This document shows, one piece after another, positions 20,059 through 32,065 of a DNA stretch of 64,000 bases (positions within the stretch are counted from its first letter, which is position 1; every line of letters begins with the position of its first letter). The stretch is from the NCBI RefSeq assembly GCF_013155365.1, contig NZ_JABJRA010000006.1, forward strand, positions 248,001 to 312,000, given 5' to 3'. The notes under the pieces are model-generated. The model was not told the origin of the DNA. It worked only from the letters and a program-made list of their open reading frames with translations, and searched no databases. The stretch is from Nocardioides sp. zg-DK7169 (GTDB lineage: Bacteria; Actinomycetota; Actinomycetes; Propionibacteriales; Nocardioidaceae). Both the position numbers and the translations under genes were made by a program.

Positions 20059-21095
20059 GGACGCGGATCCTCGGCGCCGGTGGCGCCGCCGGACTGGCGC
20101 TCGCCGGCACGGCGTACGGCGTGGCGTGGCGGCGCCGACGCCTCGACGGACGCGCCGGCGAGGACGTCGCGTTCGGCAGCCTGCGCTCGGACCCGCTGAC
20201 GGTCGTGGCCGACGACGGGGTGCCGCTGCACGTCGAGATCGACGAGCCGGACGCCGGCGCCCTGCCGCTCACCGTGGTGCTCGTCCACGGCTACGCGCTC
20301 AACCTGGACTGCTGGCACTTCCAGCGCGCGGCGCTGCGCGGCCGGGTCCGCACGGTGCTCTACGACCAGCGCTCCCACGGTCGCTCGGGGCGCTCCTCGC
20401 GCGAGAACGCCACCATCGACCAGCTCGGCGAGGACCTGCGGCGCGTGCTCGAGGAGGTCGTGCCCGAGGGCCCGGTGCTCCTCGTGGGGCACTCGATGGG
20501 CGGGATGAGCGTCGTCGCGTTCGCCGAGCAGCACCCCCACCTCTTCCACGACCGGATCACCGGCGCCTGCCTCATCTCCACGACCGCCGGCGGCCTCGAC
20601 GTCGGCCGGCTGCTGCTGCCGGTGGTCCCCGCGAAGATCGGCCTCCCGCTCGCCCGGGGGACGATCGCCACGCTCGCGCGGCGCGCCGGCGCCGTCGACG
20701 GGCTGCGCCGGGCCGGTCGCTCGGTCGCCACCGTCGCCACCGACCTGTTCGCGTTCGGCGACAAGGTGCCGACCTCCTACGTGGAGTTCGTGGACCAGAT
20801 GCTGTCGGCGACGCCGTTCGAGGTGGTCGCGGGGTTCTTCCCGAGCTTCGGGGCGCTGGACAAGTTCCACGCCGTCGACGTCCTCTCCGACGTCCCCACG
20901 CTCATCATGTGCGGCACCGCCGACCGGGTGACCTCGATCGGGCACAGTCGCAAGCTGCACTCGCGGATCCGCGACTCCCGCCTCGTCGAGCTCGACGGGG
21001 CCGGGCACATGGTGATCCTCGAGCGCCACCAACAGATCAACGACGAGCTGGACGACCTCATCGACGTCGTCCTCGACCAGGAAGGGACGCGATGA
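20049..21095 (+). CDS. Alpha/beta hydrolase with N-terminal membrane anchor
   Basis: 348 residues from GTG 20049, which overlaps the alr end by 10 bases. A hydrophobic segment at about 5-20 followed by RRRR suggests a membrane anchor. The hydrolase fold shows VLVHGYALNLDCW (oxyanion region), the nucleophile elbow GHSMGG, Asp in MCGTADRVT and His in DGAGHMVILE, so the triad is complete. Substrate unknown. Co-transcribed with alr and the GNAT-TsaE gene (4-base overlap). Confidence 0.88.
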   Translation: MGLRTRILGAGGAAGLALAGTAYGVAWRRRRLDGRAGEDVAFGSLRSDPLTVVADDGVPLHVEIDEPDAGALPLTVVLVHGYALNLDCWHFQRAALRGRVRTVLYDQRSHGRSGRSSRENATIDQLGEDLRRVLEEVVPEGPVLLVGHSMGGMSVVAFAEQHPHLFHDRITGACLISTTAGGLDVGRLLLPVVPAKIGLPLARGTIATLARRAGAVDGLRRAGRSVATVATDLFAFGDKVPTSYVEFVDQMLSATPFEVVAGFFPSFGALDKFHAVDVLSDVPTLIMCGTADRVTSIGHSRKLHSRIRDSRLVELDGAGHMVILERHQQINDELDDLIDVVLDQEGTR

Positions 21096-22012
21096 GCGTC
21101 GAGGTCCGGCGGGTCGGCCCGGAGGCGGCCGCGGACGTGCTCGCGGTGGTGCGGGCGGCCTTCGCCGCGCGACCGCCGCTCGACCCGCCCGCCGATGCGC
21201 TCGCGGAGACCGAGGAGTCGATCGCGGAGATGCTCGGGCGCTACGGCGGGCTGCTCGCGCTGCTCGAGGGCCGCCCGGTCGGGGCGCTCGTGCTGGACCC
21301 GGTGGGCAGCACGATGTACCTGCGGCGCTTCGGCGTACACCCCGACGCGCAGGGGCACGGCATCGCCCGCATGCTCGTCGACGCCGTCGTCGACGCCGCC
21401 GAGGGGTACGACGACGCGACGGTCGTGGCCCGCGAGGAGCTGCCGCGCACCCTGCGCTTCTGGGAGCGCCAGGGGTTCCGCGAGATCGCGCGCAGCTCGC
21501 CGCTGGTGGAGATGCGCCGCCCGCTGCGCACCTGCGTCTACGACGCCGACGACGCGGACGCGATGCAGGCGCTCGGGCGTTCGCTGGCCGGCCAGCTCCA
21601 GCCCGGCGACCTGATCGTGCTGTCGGGGGAGCTGGGCGCGGGGAAGACCACGCTCACCCAGGGCATCGGCGCCGGCCTGCACGTGCGCGGTGACGTCACC
21701 TCGCCGACGTTCGTGATCGCCCGGGTGCACCCCTCGCTGGTCGGCGGGCCGGACCTCGTGCACGTGGACGCCTACCGCCTCGGCGGCATCGAGGAGCTCG
21801 ACGACCTCGACCTCGACACCGACCTCGACCACGCGGTCACGGTCGTCGAGTGGGGCGAGGGGCTCGCGGAGGGGCTCACCGAGTCGCGCCTGGAGATCCG
21901 GATCGTGCGCAGCACCGCGACCGACCCGGAGGACGAGATCGACCCGCGCCGGGTCGAGATCACCCCGGTCGGGCCGCGCTGGCACGCGCTGTCCTTCCGC
22001 GGCCTGGGCTGA
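21092..22012 (+). CDS. tsaE: GNAT acetyltransferase - TsaE fusion
   Basis: 306 residues. Residues about 1-145 are a GNAT domain (FGVHPDAQGHGIARML is the acetyl-CoA-binding motif). Residues about 150-306 are TsaE, the ATPase of tRNA N6-threonylcarbamoyladenosine synthesis, with P-loop GELGAGKTTLTQG and SPTFVIAR, HVDAYRLGG and VVEWGEG. TsaE alone is usually about 150-170 residues, so this is a fusion. It precedes tsaB, rimI and tsaD, completing the TsaBDE set. The acceptor of the fused GNAT is unknown. Confidence 0.9.
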   Translation: MSVEVRRVGPEAAADVLAVVRAAFAARPPLDPPADALAETEESIAEMLGRYGGLLALLEGRPVGALVLDPVGSTMYLRRFGVHPDAQGHGIARMLVDAVVDAAEGYDDATVVAREELPRTLRFWERQGFREIARSSPLVEMRRPLRTCVYDADDADAMQALGRSLAGQLQPGDLIVLSGELGAGKTTLTQGIGAGLHVRGDVTSPTFVIARVHPSLVGGPDLVHVDAYRLGGIEELDDLDLDTDLDHAVTVVEWGEGLAEGLTESRLEIRIVRSTATDPEDEIDPRRVEITPVGPRWHALSFRGLG

Positions 22013-22021
22013 GGCGCCCAA

Positions 22022-22087
22022 CCACGAGCGCCGACTCGGCACGCCACAAGCCCCGACTCGCGCCACCACGAGGGCCGACTCGGGGGA
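22022..22087 (+). repeat. Three tandem 22-bp units between tsaE and tsaB
   Basis: Units begin at 22022, 22044 and 22066, each of the form CCACRAGNSCCGACTCG plus 5 variable bases. The period is exactly 22. The same unit recurs three times at 36515-36580. Confidence 0.75.
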
Positions 22088-22104
22088 GGGGGAGGGGCGC
22101 GGGT

Positions 22105-22110
22105 TAGCCT
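22105..22110 (+). promoter_or_regulatory. Leaderless-type minus-10 of tsaB
   Basis: TAGCCT, 7 bases before GTG 22118. Confidence 0.5.
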
Positions 22111-22117
22111 CGGGGAC

Positions 22118-22750
22118 GTGCTGCTGGCCTTCGACACCGCGACCCCCCAGGTGAGCCTCGCCCTGCACGACGGCGCCGACGTGGTCGTCGAGCTGACCTC
22201 CGAGCGGCCGATGAAGCACGGCGAGCAGCTCGCCCCGCTGATCGCGGCCGGCCTGGAGCGCGCGGGCATCACCCGCCACGACCTCACCGCCGTCGCGGTG
22301 GGTGTCGGCCCGGGCCCGTTCACCGGCCTGCGCGTCGGCCTGGTCACCGCCCGCACCCTGGGCCTGGTCCTCGACATCCCGGTGTACGGCGTGTGCTCGC
22401 TGGACGTGCTGGCGCTCGAGGCGGCCCCGGCGCTGGGCACGCCGTTCCTGGTGGCGACCGACGCGCGCCGCAAGGAGGTCTACCTGGCCTCCTACGACGC
22501 CGACGGCAGCCGGGTCGAGGGCCCGGTGGTGGAGAAGCCCGTTGCCGTCGCCAGCGACCTCCCGGTCGTCGGTGAGGGCGGCGCGCTCTACCCCGAGGCG
22601 TTCCCACGCGCGACCGGGCCGCAGCGCCCGAGCGCCGGCTGGCTGGCCCGTGCGGTGGCCGAGGAGCTCGCCGAGCTGCTCGACCCCGAGCCGCTCTACC
22701 TGCGCCGCCCCGACGCCGAGACGCCGGGCGCGCGCAAGCAGGTCTCGTGA
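22118..22750 (+). CDS. tsaB: tRNA threonylcarbamoyladenosine biosynthesis protein TsaB
   Basis: 210 residues; non-catalytic partner of TsaD in t6A37 formation. ASKHA-type N terminus [15 protein letters not shown] and the [13 protein letters not shown] motif are diagnostic. GTG start; its stop overlaps the rimI start (GTGA). Confidence 0.93.
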   Translation: MLLAFDTATPQVSLALHDGADVVVELTSERPMKHGEQLAPLIAAGLERAGITRHDLTAVAVGVGPGPFTGLRVGLVTARTLGLVLDIPVYGVCSLDVLALEAAPALGTPFLVATDARRKEVYLASYDADGSRVEGPVVEKPVAVASDLPVVGEGGALYPEAFPRATGPQRPSAGWLARAVAEELAELLDPEPLYLRRPDAETPGARKQVS

Positions 22751-23201
22751 TCCGCGTGGCGACCCTCGCCGACCTCGACGCCGTGGCCGACCTCGAGGTC
22801 GACAACCTCGGCGTCGATGCCTGGTCGCCGGGGCTGGTCGAGCAGGCGATCACCGACGAGCACGCCTCGCTGCACGTCTGGGTCGCCGAGGACGACGACA
22901 CCGGCGAGGTCGTCGGGCACGCCGTGGCGGCCGTGGTCGACGTGACCGAGCTCCAGCGCATCTCGGTCGCCGGCACCCACCGCCGTACCGGCCTGGCCAG
23001 CGCGCTGCTCGCCGAGGTCGTGCGCACCGCCGAGCGGGCCGGGGTCGAGCGGGTGGTGCTGGAGGTCCGCGAGGACAACGCCGGCGCCCTGGCCTTCTAC
23101 CGTGCCCACGGCTTCGTCGAGCTGGCGCGTCGGCGCGGCTACTACCGCGACGGCACCACCGCGATCGTGCTCGCGCGGGACCTGACGGGGACAATGGCCT
23201 C

Positions 23202-23205
<4 letters not shown>
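22747..23205 (+). CDS. rimI: Ribosomal-protein-alanine N-acetyltransferase (RimI-like)
   Basis: 152 residues, single GNAT domain: [18 protein letters not shown] binds acetyl-CoA and [21 protein letters not shown] is the RimI-type C-terminal signature. The family acetylates the N terminus of S18 and other proteins. It is 4-base coupled with tsaB before and tsaD after, the standard tsaB-rimI-tsaD order. Confidence 0.9.
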
Positions 23206-24257
<1,052 letters not shown>

Positions 24258-24270
24258 GCGCCGCGCGGCG

Positions 24271-24313
24271 CACGCCGCTCCCTGCGGGAGGGGCGGGGCT
24301 CCCCGGCGGAGCC
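24271..24313 (+). terminator. Inverted repeats after tsaD
   Basis: Two short G/C hairpins follow the stop, the clearer being GGCTCC-N5-GGAGCC (24297-24313). Terminator role is inferred. Confidence 0.35.
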
Positions 24314-24370
24314 GGCTGTGGCGGTTCCGTACGGTTGCCCCAGACCCCGTCGAACAGCAGGAGGAAACGC

Positions 24371-25474
24371 ATGCAGCAGGTGAAGGCCGTCGTCGCACTG
24401 GCCAAGGGGGCCCCCGTCGAGGTGGTCACCATCAACGTCCCCGACCCCGGCCCGGGCGAGGCCGTCGTGAAGATCCAGGCCTGCGGGGTCTGCCACACCG
24501 ACCTGCACTACCGCGAGGGCGGCATCAACGACGAGTTCCCGTTCCTGCTCGGCCACGAGGCCGCGGGCATCGTGGAGGCCGTCGGCCCCGACGTCACCGA
24601 GGTCGCCCCGGGCGACTTCGTGGTGCTCAACTGGCGCGCGGTGTGCGGTGAGTGCCGCGCCTGCAAGCGCGGGGACCTGCAGTACTGCTTCAACACCCAC
24701 AACGCGACACAGAAGATGACGCTGGAGGACGGCACCGAGCTCAGCCCGGCCCTGGGCATCGGCGCGTTCGCCGAGAAGACCCTGGTCGCCGCCGGCCAGT
24801 GCACCAAGGTCGACGCCGACGCGCGCCCCGCGGCCGTCGGTCTGCTCGGCTGCGGCGTGATGGCCGGCATCGGTGCCGCCATCAACACCGGCGCGGTGAC
24901 CCGCGGCAAGTCGGTCGCCGTGATCGGCTGTGGCGGCGTGGGCGTGGCCGCGATCGCCGGCTCCGCGCTGGCCGGTGCGAGCCCGATCATCGCCGTCGAC
25001 ATCGACGCCGCCAAGCTCGAGAAGGCCCGCGAGCTGGGCGCCACCCACGTCGTGGACTCCTCGAAGGTCGACCCGGTCGAGGAGATCAAGCGGATCTGCG
25101 CGGAGACCTACGAGGGCGCCGAGGGCGCCGACGTCGTCATCGAGGCCGTCGGGCGTCCCGAGACCTGGAAGCAGGCCTTCTACGCCCGCGACCTGGCCGG
25201 CACCGTCGTCCTGGTCGGCGTCCCGACGCCGGACATGCAGGTCCCTGAGCTGCCGCTCATCGACGTCTTCGGCCGCGGCGGTGCGCTCAAGTCCAGCTGG
25301 TACGGCGACTGCCTGCCCAGCCGCGACTTCCCGATGCTGGTCGACCTCTACCGCCAGGGCCGCCTCGACCTCGACGCGTTCGTGACCGAGGAGATCGGCA
25401 TCGACGACATCGAGGCCGCGTTCGAGAAGATGCACCACGGCGAGGTGCTGCGCTCCGTGGTGGTCCTGCCGTGA
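24371..25474 (+). CDS. mscR: S-(hydroxymethyl)mycothiol dehydrogenase / S-nitrosomycothiol reductase
   Basis: 367 residues; zinc-dependent medium-chain dehydrogenase. Catalytic zinc ligands CGVCHTDLH and GHEAAG; structural zinc cysteines in [18 protein letters not shown]-binding [14 protein letters not shown]. The full-length match to the mycothiol-dependent formaldehyde dehydrogenase type, together with the downstream MBL gene as in M. tuberculosis Rv2259-Rv2260, supports the call. SD GGAGGAAA precedes ATG 24371. Confidence 0.87.
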   Translation: MQQVKAVVALAKGAPVEVVTINVPDPGPGEAVVKIQACGVCHTDLHYREGGINDEFPFLLGHEAAGIVEAVGPDVTEVAPGDFVVLNWRAVCGECRACKRGDLQYCFNTHNATQKMTLEDGTELSPALGIGAFAEKTLVAAGQCTKVDADARPAAVGLLGCGVMAGIGAAINTGAVTRGKSVAVIGCGGVGVAAIAGSALAGASPIIAVDIDAAKLEKARELGATHVVDSSKVDPVEEIKRICAETYEGAEGADVVIEAVGRPETWKQAFYARDLAGTVVLVGVPTPDMQVPELPLIDVFGRGGALKSSWYGDCLPSRDFPMLVDLYRQGRLDLDAFVTEEIGIDDIEAAFEKMHHGEVLRSVVVLP

Positions 25475-26100
25475 CCGCCCGCGTGGACCACGCCGTCTCC
25501 AGCGGCACCTTCAGCCTGGACGGGCAGACCTTCGAGGTCGACAACAACATCTGGGTGATCGGCGATGACCGCGAGTGCGTGGTCATCGACGCCCCGCACT
25601 CGGTGGACGACATCCTCGCCGTCGTCGGGGACCGCACGGTCAAGGCGATCATCTGCACCCACGCCCACGACGACCACGTGCGGGTCGCGCCGGCGCTGCG
25701 CGAGCGCGTCGGGGCGCCGATCATGCTGCACCCCGACGACCGCCCGGTCTGGGAGCTGACCCACGGAGGGCCCGACGACGTCGACGCCCAGCTGTGGGAC
25801 CTCGACCTCGCCGACGGCCTCACCATCGAGGTCGCCGGCACCACGCTGCGGGTGCTGCACACGCCGGGTCACGCGCCCGGCGCGGTCTGCCTGTACGCCG
25901 AGGACCTCGGTGCCGTCTTCACCGGCGACACCCTGTTCCAGGGCGGCCCCGGCGCGACCGGCCGCTCGTTCTCCGACGCCGACGTGATCGTCGCCTCGAT
26001 CCGTGCGCGGCTCTTCGCGCTGCCCGACGAGACGGTGGTGCACACCGGTCACGGCGACGACACCACGATCGGTGCCGAGAAGGCCGCGCTCGGCGCCTGA
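25471..26100 (+). CDS. MBL-fold metallohydrolase, partner of mscR
   Basis: 209 residues. The metal-binding HAHDDH near 68 and later [20 protein letters not shown] and HTGHGDD follow the glyoxalase II-like pattern. GTG start overlaps the mscR stop by 4 bases. By context it probably hydrolyses the thioester product of MscR (for example S-formylmycothiol); this is inference. Confidence 0.85.
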   Translation: MTARVDHAVSSGTFSLDGQTFEVDNNIWVIGDDRECVVIDAPHSVDDILAVVGDRTVKAIICTHAHDDHVRVAPALRERVGAPIMLHPDDRPVWELTHGGPDDVDAQLWDLDLADGLTIEVAGTTLRVLHTPGHAPGAVCLYAEDLGAVFTGDTLFQGGPGATGRSFSDADVIVASIRARLFALPDETVVHTGHGDDTTIGAEKAALGA

Positions 26101-26131
26101 GCGGTCCTCACCCCACGGGGTGCAGCCCGCG

Positions 26132-26158
26132 GCGGACCCGGGACACGCCCGGGTCCGC
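26132..26158 (+). terminator. Hairpin after the mscR operon
   Basis: GCGGACCCGGG and its exact complement CCCGGGTCCGC flank a 5-base loop, 31 bases after the stop. Confidence 0.7.
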
Positions 26159-26248
26159 GGCGGGGTCCTCGCGGAGCGGGGGCGGCCTTTGTAGCGTGCG
26201 CCGGACGGGGCGGGCCCTCGCCCCGGACAGCTACGCGAAGGAGCGCCC

Positions 26249-26830
26249 ATGCGCACCGTGCTCGACAAGCTCATCTCCTGGACCGGGCTCGCGCTCGCGG
26301 TCGTCCTGCTGGTGGCGGGAGGCCTGCTCACCTGGGCCAACGTCTTCATCGACGACCAGGTCGAGCAACAGCTGACGATGCAGGACATCACCATGCCGGA
26401 AGGGGCGGCGCTGGACAGCCTCGCCGCGGAGGACCGCGAGGCCCTCGAGGAGTACGCCGGGACGCCGCTGGACAGCGGTCCGAAGGCGAAGGCCTTCGCC
26501 GACCACTACATCCTCGCCCACATGAACGCCTCCAGCGACGGCCGCAGCTACGAGGCGGTCAGCGGGGAGTACCTCGCGATGAGCGAGGAGGAGAAGGCCT
26601 CCGAGGCCGGGCAGGCGATGGCCGGGCTGCGCGAGAGTCTGTTCATGGGCAGCACGCTGCGCGGGCTGCTGCTCTACGGCTACGCCTTCGCCACGATCGG
26701 CACCATCGCGGGCTATGCCGCCATCGCCGCGTTCGTCGGGGCGGCCGTGCTGCTGGTCCTCGCCGCGCTCGGCCTGGTGCACGCGCGCCGCTCGTCGGCG
26801 CAGCGCGCCCCGGAGCCCGCAGCCGTCTGA
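26249..26830 (+). CDS. Two-helix membrane protein with extracytoplasmic domain, unknown function
   Basis: 193 residues. Membrane helices at about 12-33 (TGLALAVVLLVAGGLLTWANVF) and about 140-178, the latter perhaps two passes; between them lies an acidic helical domain of about 100 residues. SD AGGAG precedes ATG 26249, and TAGCGT at 26192-26197 may be its minus-10. No family function is recognised; similar proteins occur in actinobacteria. Confidence 0.75.
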   Translation: MRTVLDKLISWTGLALAVVLLVAGGLLTWANVFIDDQVEQQLTMQDITMPEGAALDSLAAEDREALEEYAGTPLDSGPKAKAFADHYILAHMNASSDGRSYEAVSGEYLAMSEEEKASEAGQAMAGLRESLFMGSTLRGLLLYGYAFATIGTIAGYAAIAAFVGAAVLLVLAALGLVHARRSSAQRAPEPAAV

Positions 26831-26849
26831 CCCCTGCCGGCGCGTCCGC

Positions 26850-28019
26850 TCAGAGCGGGCGCACCAGCAGCGCCGTCCCCGCACCGGCGACCCTCGTCAT
26901 CACCAGGGTCGCCGGCGTGTCGCCGTCCAGGGCCAGCCGCTTGCGCAGCTGCTCGGGCACGACGTCGACGCCGCGCTTCTTGATCGTCAGGGTGCCGATG
27001 CCGCGCGCTCGCAGCGCGGCGCGCAGCTGCTTCTCGCGGTAGGGCAGCTCCTCGAGCACCTCGTAGGAGCGGGCGTACGGCGTGGGGGAGGCGCTCGGCG
27101 AGGTCACGTAGGCGATGTGCTCGTCGAGCAGCGTGCCGCCGGTGAGCGCGGCGACCGCGGTCACCAGCCCGGCGCGCACGACCGCCCCGTCGGGCTCGTG
27201 GAGGTAGCGCTGCACCGCACCGACACCGACCGCGGCGGCGCCGGGGTCGTCCTCGTCGGTGAGGGTCGCCAGGCCGTGCTCGGCGATCACGGTGGCGCGC
27301 CGCGCGACGGTGGCCAGGCGGCCCGACCAGAGCGCGGCCTCCTTGACGTCCCCGTGGTCGCTGACCCACTCCGCCTCCACCCCGGCGGGCACCAGCGCGT
27401 GCGGGATCCCCGGCGCGACCTTCACGCAGGAGTCCCGGGCCAGCAGCCGCTCCACGAAGGACCACGGCGGCGTCCAGTCGTCGACGTCGAAGGAGCGGCC
27501 GCGGGCGCTGCGGCGCGCCGGGTCGGCGTACGCCACGTCGAAGGGGGAGGTGTCGAGCTCGGTGGCGTCGGCGACCATCGCCGCTCCCTCCAGGCCGAGC
27601 GCGGCGAGGTTGGCGCGCGCCACCTCGACCCGCAGCAGGTCCAGGTCGACGCCGGCGGCGGTGATCCCGGCCCGGGCGGAGGCGAGCAGGTCGCCGCCGA
27701 TGCCGCACCCGAGGTCGATCAGCGTGCGCGCCCCGAAGGCCGTGAGCCGGGCGGCCCGGTGCGCGGCGACCGGGGCGCGGGTGGCCTGCTCCAGGCCGTC
27801 GGGGGTGAAGTACATGCGGCGCGCGTCGTCGCCGAACTTCGCGACCGCGCGGCGGCGCAGGGTCGCCTGGGTGACCGCCGCGGCGGCGTGCTCGGCGCTC
27901 GCGACGCGGCGCAGCGGCGTCTGGGCGCGCAGCGGGTCCAGGTCGGCGAGCTCCTCGGCGCAGGCCAGCAGCCGCTGCCCCTCGTCGGTGAGCAACCAGC
28001 GGAATGCGTCGAGGTCCAC
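26850..28019 (-). CDS. Class I SAM-dependent methyltransferase with THUMP-like C-terminal domain
   Basis: 389 residues. The Rossmann core carries LIDLGCGIGGDLLA (SAM-binding), a following acidic VDLD and VAYADPARR in the motif IV position, typical of a nucleic-acid methyltransferase group. The last 70 residues (ARGIGTLTIKKRGVDVVPEQLRKRLAL) match the Thump_like module attached to this family. The target, presumably RNA, is unproven. Start GTG 28019. Convergent with the small membrane protein, divergent from groES. Confidence 0.8.
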   Translation of the reverse strand: MDLDAFRWLLTDEGQRLLACAEELADLDPLRAQTPLRRVASAEHAAAAVTQATLRRRAVAKFGDDARRMYFTPDGLEQATRAPVAAHRAARLTAFGARTLIDLGCGIGGDLLASARAGITAAGVDLDLLRVEVARANLAALGLEGAAMVADATELDTSPFDVAYADPARRSARGRSFDVDDWTPPWSFVERLLARDSCVKVAPGIPHALVPAGVEAEWVSDHGDVKEAALWSGRLATVARRATVIAEHGLATLTDEDDPGAAAVGVGAVQRYLHEPDGAVVRAGLVTAVAALTGGTLLDEHIAYVTSPSASPTPYARSYEVLEELPYREKQLRAALRARGIGTLTIKKRGVDVVPEQLRKRLALDGDTPATLVMTRVAGAGTALLVRPL

Positions 28020-28074
28020 GCGCCGATCCTGTCAGGTCGCGACCGCGCGCCGTGCACCTGGCGGCCGGGGGGCT

Positions 28075-28101
28075 CTGGCACTCAGCCCGGGGGAGTGCTA
28101 G
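28075..28101 (+). promoter_or_regulatory. CIRCE element 1 (HrcA operator) of groESL
   Basis: CTGGCACTC-N9-GAGTGCTAG matches the CIRCE consensus TTAGCACTC-N9-GAGTGCTAA in the conserved GCACTC/GAGTGC core with exact 9-bp spacing. Confidence 0.85.
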
Positions 28102-28109
28102 TTTTCTGA

Positions 28110-28136
28110 CTGGCACTCTCCCTAGGAGTGTGCCAG
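28110..28136 (+). promoter_or_regulatory. CIRCE element 2 of groESL
   Basis: CTGGCACTC-N9-GTGTGCCAG, one arm mismatch from a perfect CIRCE and 35 bp downstream of the first. Confidence 0.75.
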
Positions 28137-28242
28137 CGCCTGACAGACCGGTGCGGCACCCGCGACGGCGTACCGCGTCCTCAAGGCACCACCACGTGCA
28201 TCACACATCGCTACGAAGTGCCAGAAAGTGGAGGTCGACATC

Positions 28243-30265
<2,023 letters not shown>

Positions 30266-30285
30266 CCGCTCCTGCACCAGCAAAC

Positions 30286-30321
30286 GACGGCGCCGGTCCC
30301 CGCGAGGGGGCCGGCGCCGTC
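30286..30321. terminator. Bidirectional hairpin between groEL and the glycosyltransferase gene
   Basis: GACGGCGCCGG and CCGGCGCCGTC arms with an inner CCCC/GGGG stem; both flanking genes end here. Confidence 0.8.
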
Positions 30322-30341
30322 GGCGTACCGGGGCAGGAGCG

Positions 30342-31961
30342 TCAGGGCAGGGAGGTGCCGGCGGCGCCGCCCACGGTGCGGCAGTCCGGGCGCACCGCCG
30401 GGCGCTCGGCCTCGCGCAGCCGCCAGATGGTGGCCTCGCCGTCCCCGCAGTCGGTGGTCTCGGGGACGTAGCGCTCCTCGACCGCCTGGCGCAGCAGCTC
30501 CCCGCCCTCGCGGGTCCAGGCGGTGAAGGGGAACCACTCGACCAGCCAGGTCGGGGCGTCCGGTCCGTTGACCAGGGCGCGCAGCTCGGCCAGGTCGGGG
30601 TCCAGGGTGCGCATCGGCAGGCTCCACAGCTGCTCGTACGGCGAGTCCAGGCCGCTGCTGATCTGCAGGTCCGCGCGCCCGCCGAAGACGGTGAGGGTGT
30701 CTCCCGGCTCGGCGGCCTCGCCGATCGCGGCGCCGAGCTGGACCTCGTCGGTCTCCTGGTTGCCGGTGAGGTTGTACGCCGCCCAGGAGACCAGCGACAC
30801 CGTGCAGGACACGACCGCCAGCACGATCACCCCGCGCATCGCGAGGCCCCGCCCGGTGCGGTGCCGGGTCAGCAGCGCGGCGGCGAGGGCGGCGGAGGGC
30901 ACCAGCGCGAACAGGTAGTCGGGCCAGTAGCTGCCGCCCAGCACCATCCCGAGGGCGTCGTAGGCCAGCATCAGGGCGGTGGCCGCCGCCAGCGGCGCGT
31001 CCTCGCGCCACTCGCTGCGCAGGTGCACCACGAAGCCGCCGAGCACCAGCAGCAGGCCGGCCATCAGCGCGATCACCACCAGCTGGACGGCGCGTTCGTC
31101 GGCGGCCTTCGAGCTGTGGGAGGCGAGCACCGCCGAGGCATCGGCGCGGAAGCCGTAGATCGCGTACCACAGCGTCCCCGGTCGGACGCCGGCCGCGACC
31201 GCCCAGCCCAGCGTCGCGAGGACCGGTACGGCGGCCCCGGCGAGGCCGGCGGCGGCCAGGCGCAGGAACGCCCGGGCGTCGATGCGCCGGGTGAGCAGCG
31301 AGACCAGCAGCAGGGCCCCGGCGAAGACAAGTCCGCCGAGCAGGTTCTGCTTGAAGCCGACTGCTGTGGCCGCGCTCAGCCCGGCGAGGGCGGCCAGCGG
31401 CACCGAGCCGCGCCGCAGCGCCAGGATCGAGAGCAGGCAGCCGGCCATCACGAAGGGCAGCCCGAGCAGCTCGCCCTTCACCGCGACCAGGTTGATCAGC
31501 GTGCTGGAGGTGATCGCGGCGACGCAGAGCGCCGTCCAGCGGGCGGAGGTCTCGCCGGCGACGAGGCGGGCGGTGCGGGCGGCGAGCAGCACCAGGGCCG
31601 CGCAGGCGAGGGCGCCGAGGATGCGGATGAAGTGCGGGCCGCCGATCGCGTCGGAGGCCCGGAAGACCGCGATCAGCAGCGGCGGGCGGTCCACGAAGTA
31701 GTGGCCGTAGAGGCTGTCGGCCTCCGGCGCCCAGCTGCGCGCGACCAGGGTGAAACCGGCCTCGTCGGGCCGGATCGGGCGGGTCAGCCCGGACAGCCGC
31801 AGGACGAAGGCGGCGAGCGCGGCCAGCGGGATCGTCCAGCGCGACTCGACGGCGCGGGTGATGCCCTGCGCCACCCGTCGTACGGGTCCGGGCACGGTGC
31901 CGGCGCTCGGCGCGGGACCGGGCGCGGTCCGGTCGGGGAGCCGCTTCGTCACGTCCGCCAC
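30342..31961 (-). CDS. GT-C-type membrane glycosyltransferase (ArnT/PMT-like)
   Basis: 539 residues with roughly 10-12 hydrophobic segments. The first extracytoplasmic loop carries the acidic RPDEAGFTLVARSW pair typical of polyprenyl-phosphate-dependent GT-C enzymes, followed by YFVDRPPLLIAVFR. The last 130 residues form a soluble domain. Likely transfers a sugar from a lipid carrier to an extracytoplasmic acceptor; substrate unknown. Start GTG 31961; GTG 31952 is also possible. Confidence 0.75.
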   Translation of the reverse strand: MADVTKRLPDRTAPGPAPSAGTVPGPVRRVAQGITRAVESRWTIPLAALAAFVLRLSGLTRPIRPDEAGFTLVARSWAPEADSLYGHYFVDRPPLLIAVFRASDAIGGPHFIRILGALACAALVLLAARTARLVAGETSARWTALCVAAITSSTLINLVAVKGELLGLPFVMAGCLLSILALRRGSVPLAALAGLSAATAVGFKQNLLGGLVFAGALLLVSLLTRRIDARAFLRLAAAGLAGAAVPVLATLGWAVAAGVRPGTLWYAIYGFRADASAVLASHSSKAADERAVQLVVIALMAGLLLVLGGFVVHLRSEWREDAPLAAATALMLAYDALGMVLGGSYWPDYLFALVPSAALAAALLTRHRTGRGLAMRGVIVLAVVSCTVSLVSWAAYNLTGNQETDEVQLGAAIGEAAEPGDTLTVFGGRADLQISSGLDSPYEQLWSLPMRTLDPDLAELRALVNGPDAPTWLVEWFPFTAWTREGGELLRQAVEERYVPETTDCGDGEATIWRLREAERPAVRPDCRTVGGAAGTSLP

Positions 31962-32065
31962 CCTTGCAGGTCGGCCCTCCGCGTGCAGGATCGCCCCGCG
32001 GGTTGTTGCGCGCGCGAAACCTCGGTGTCCCCGTCCGGCAACGCGCCCGGGGCAGGGTCGGGGCC

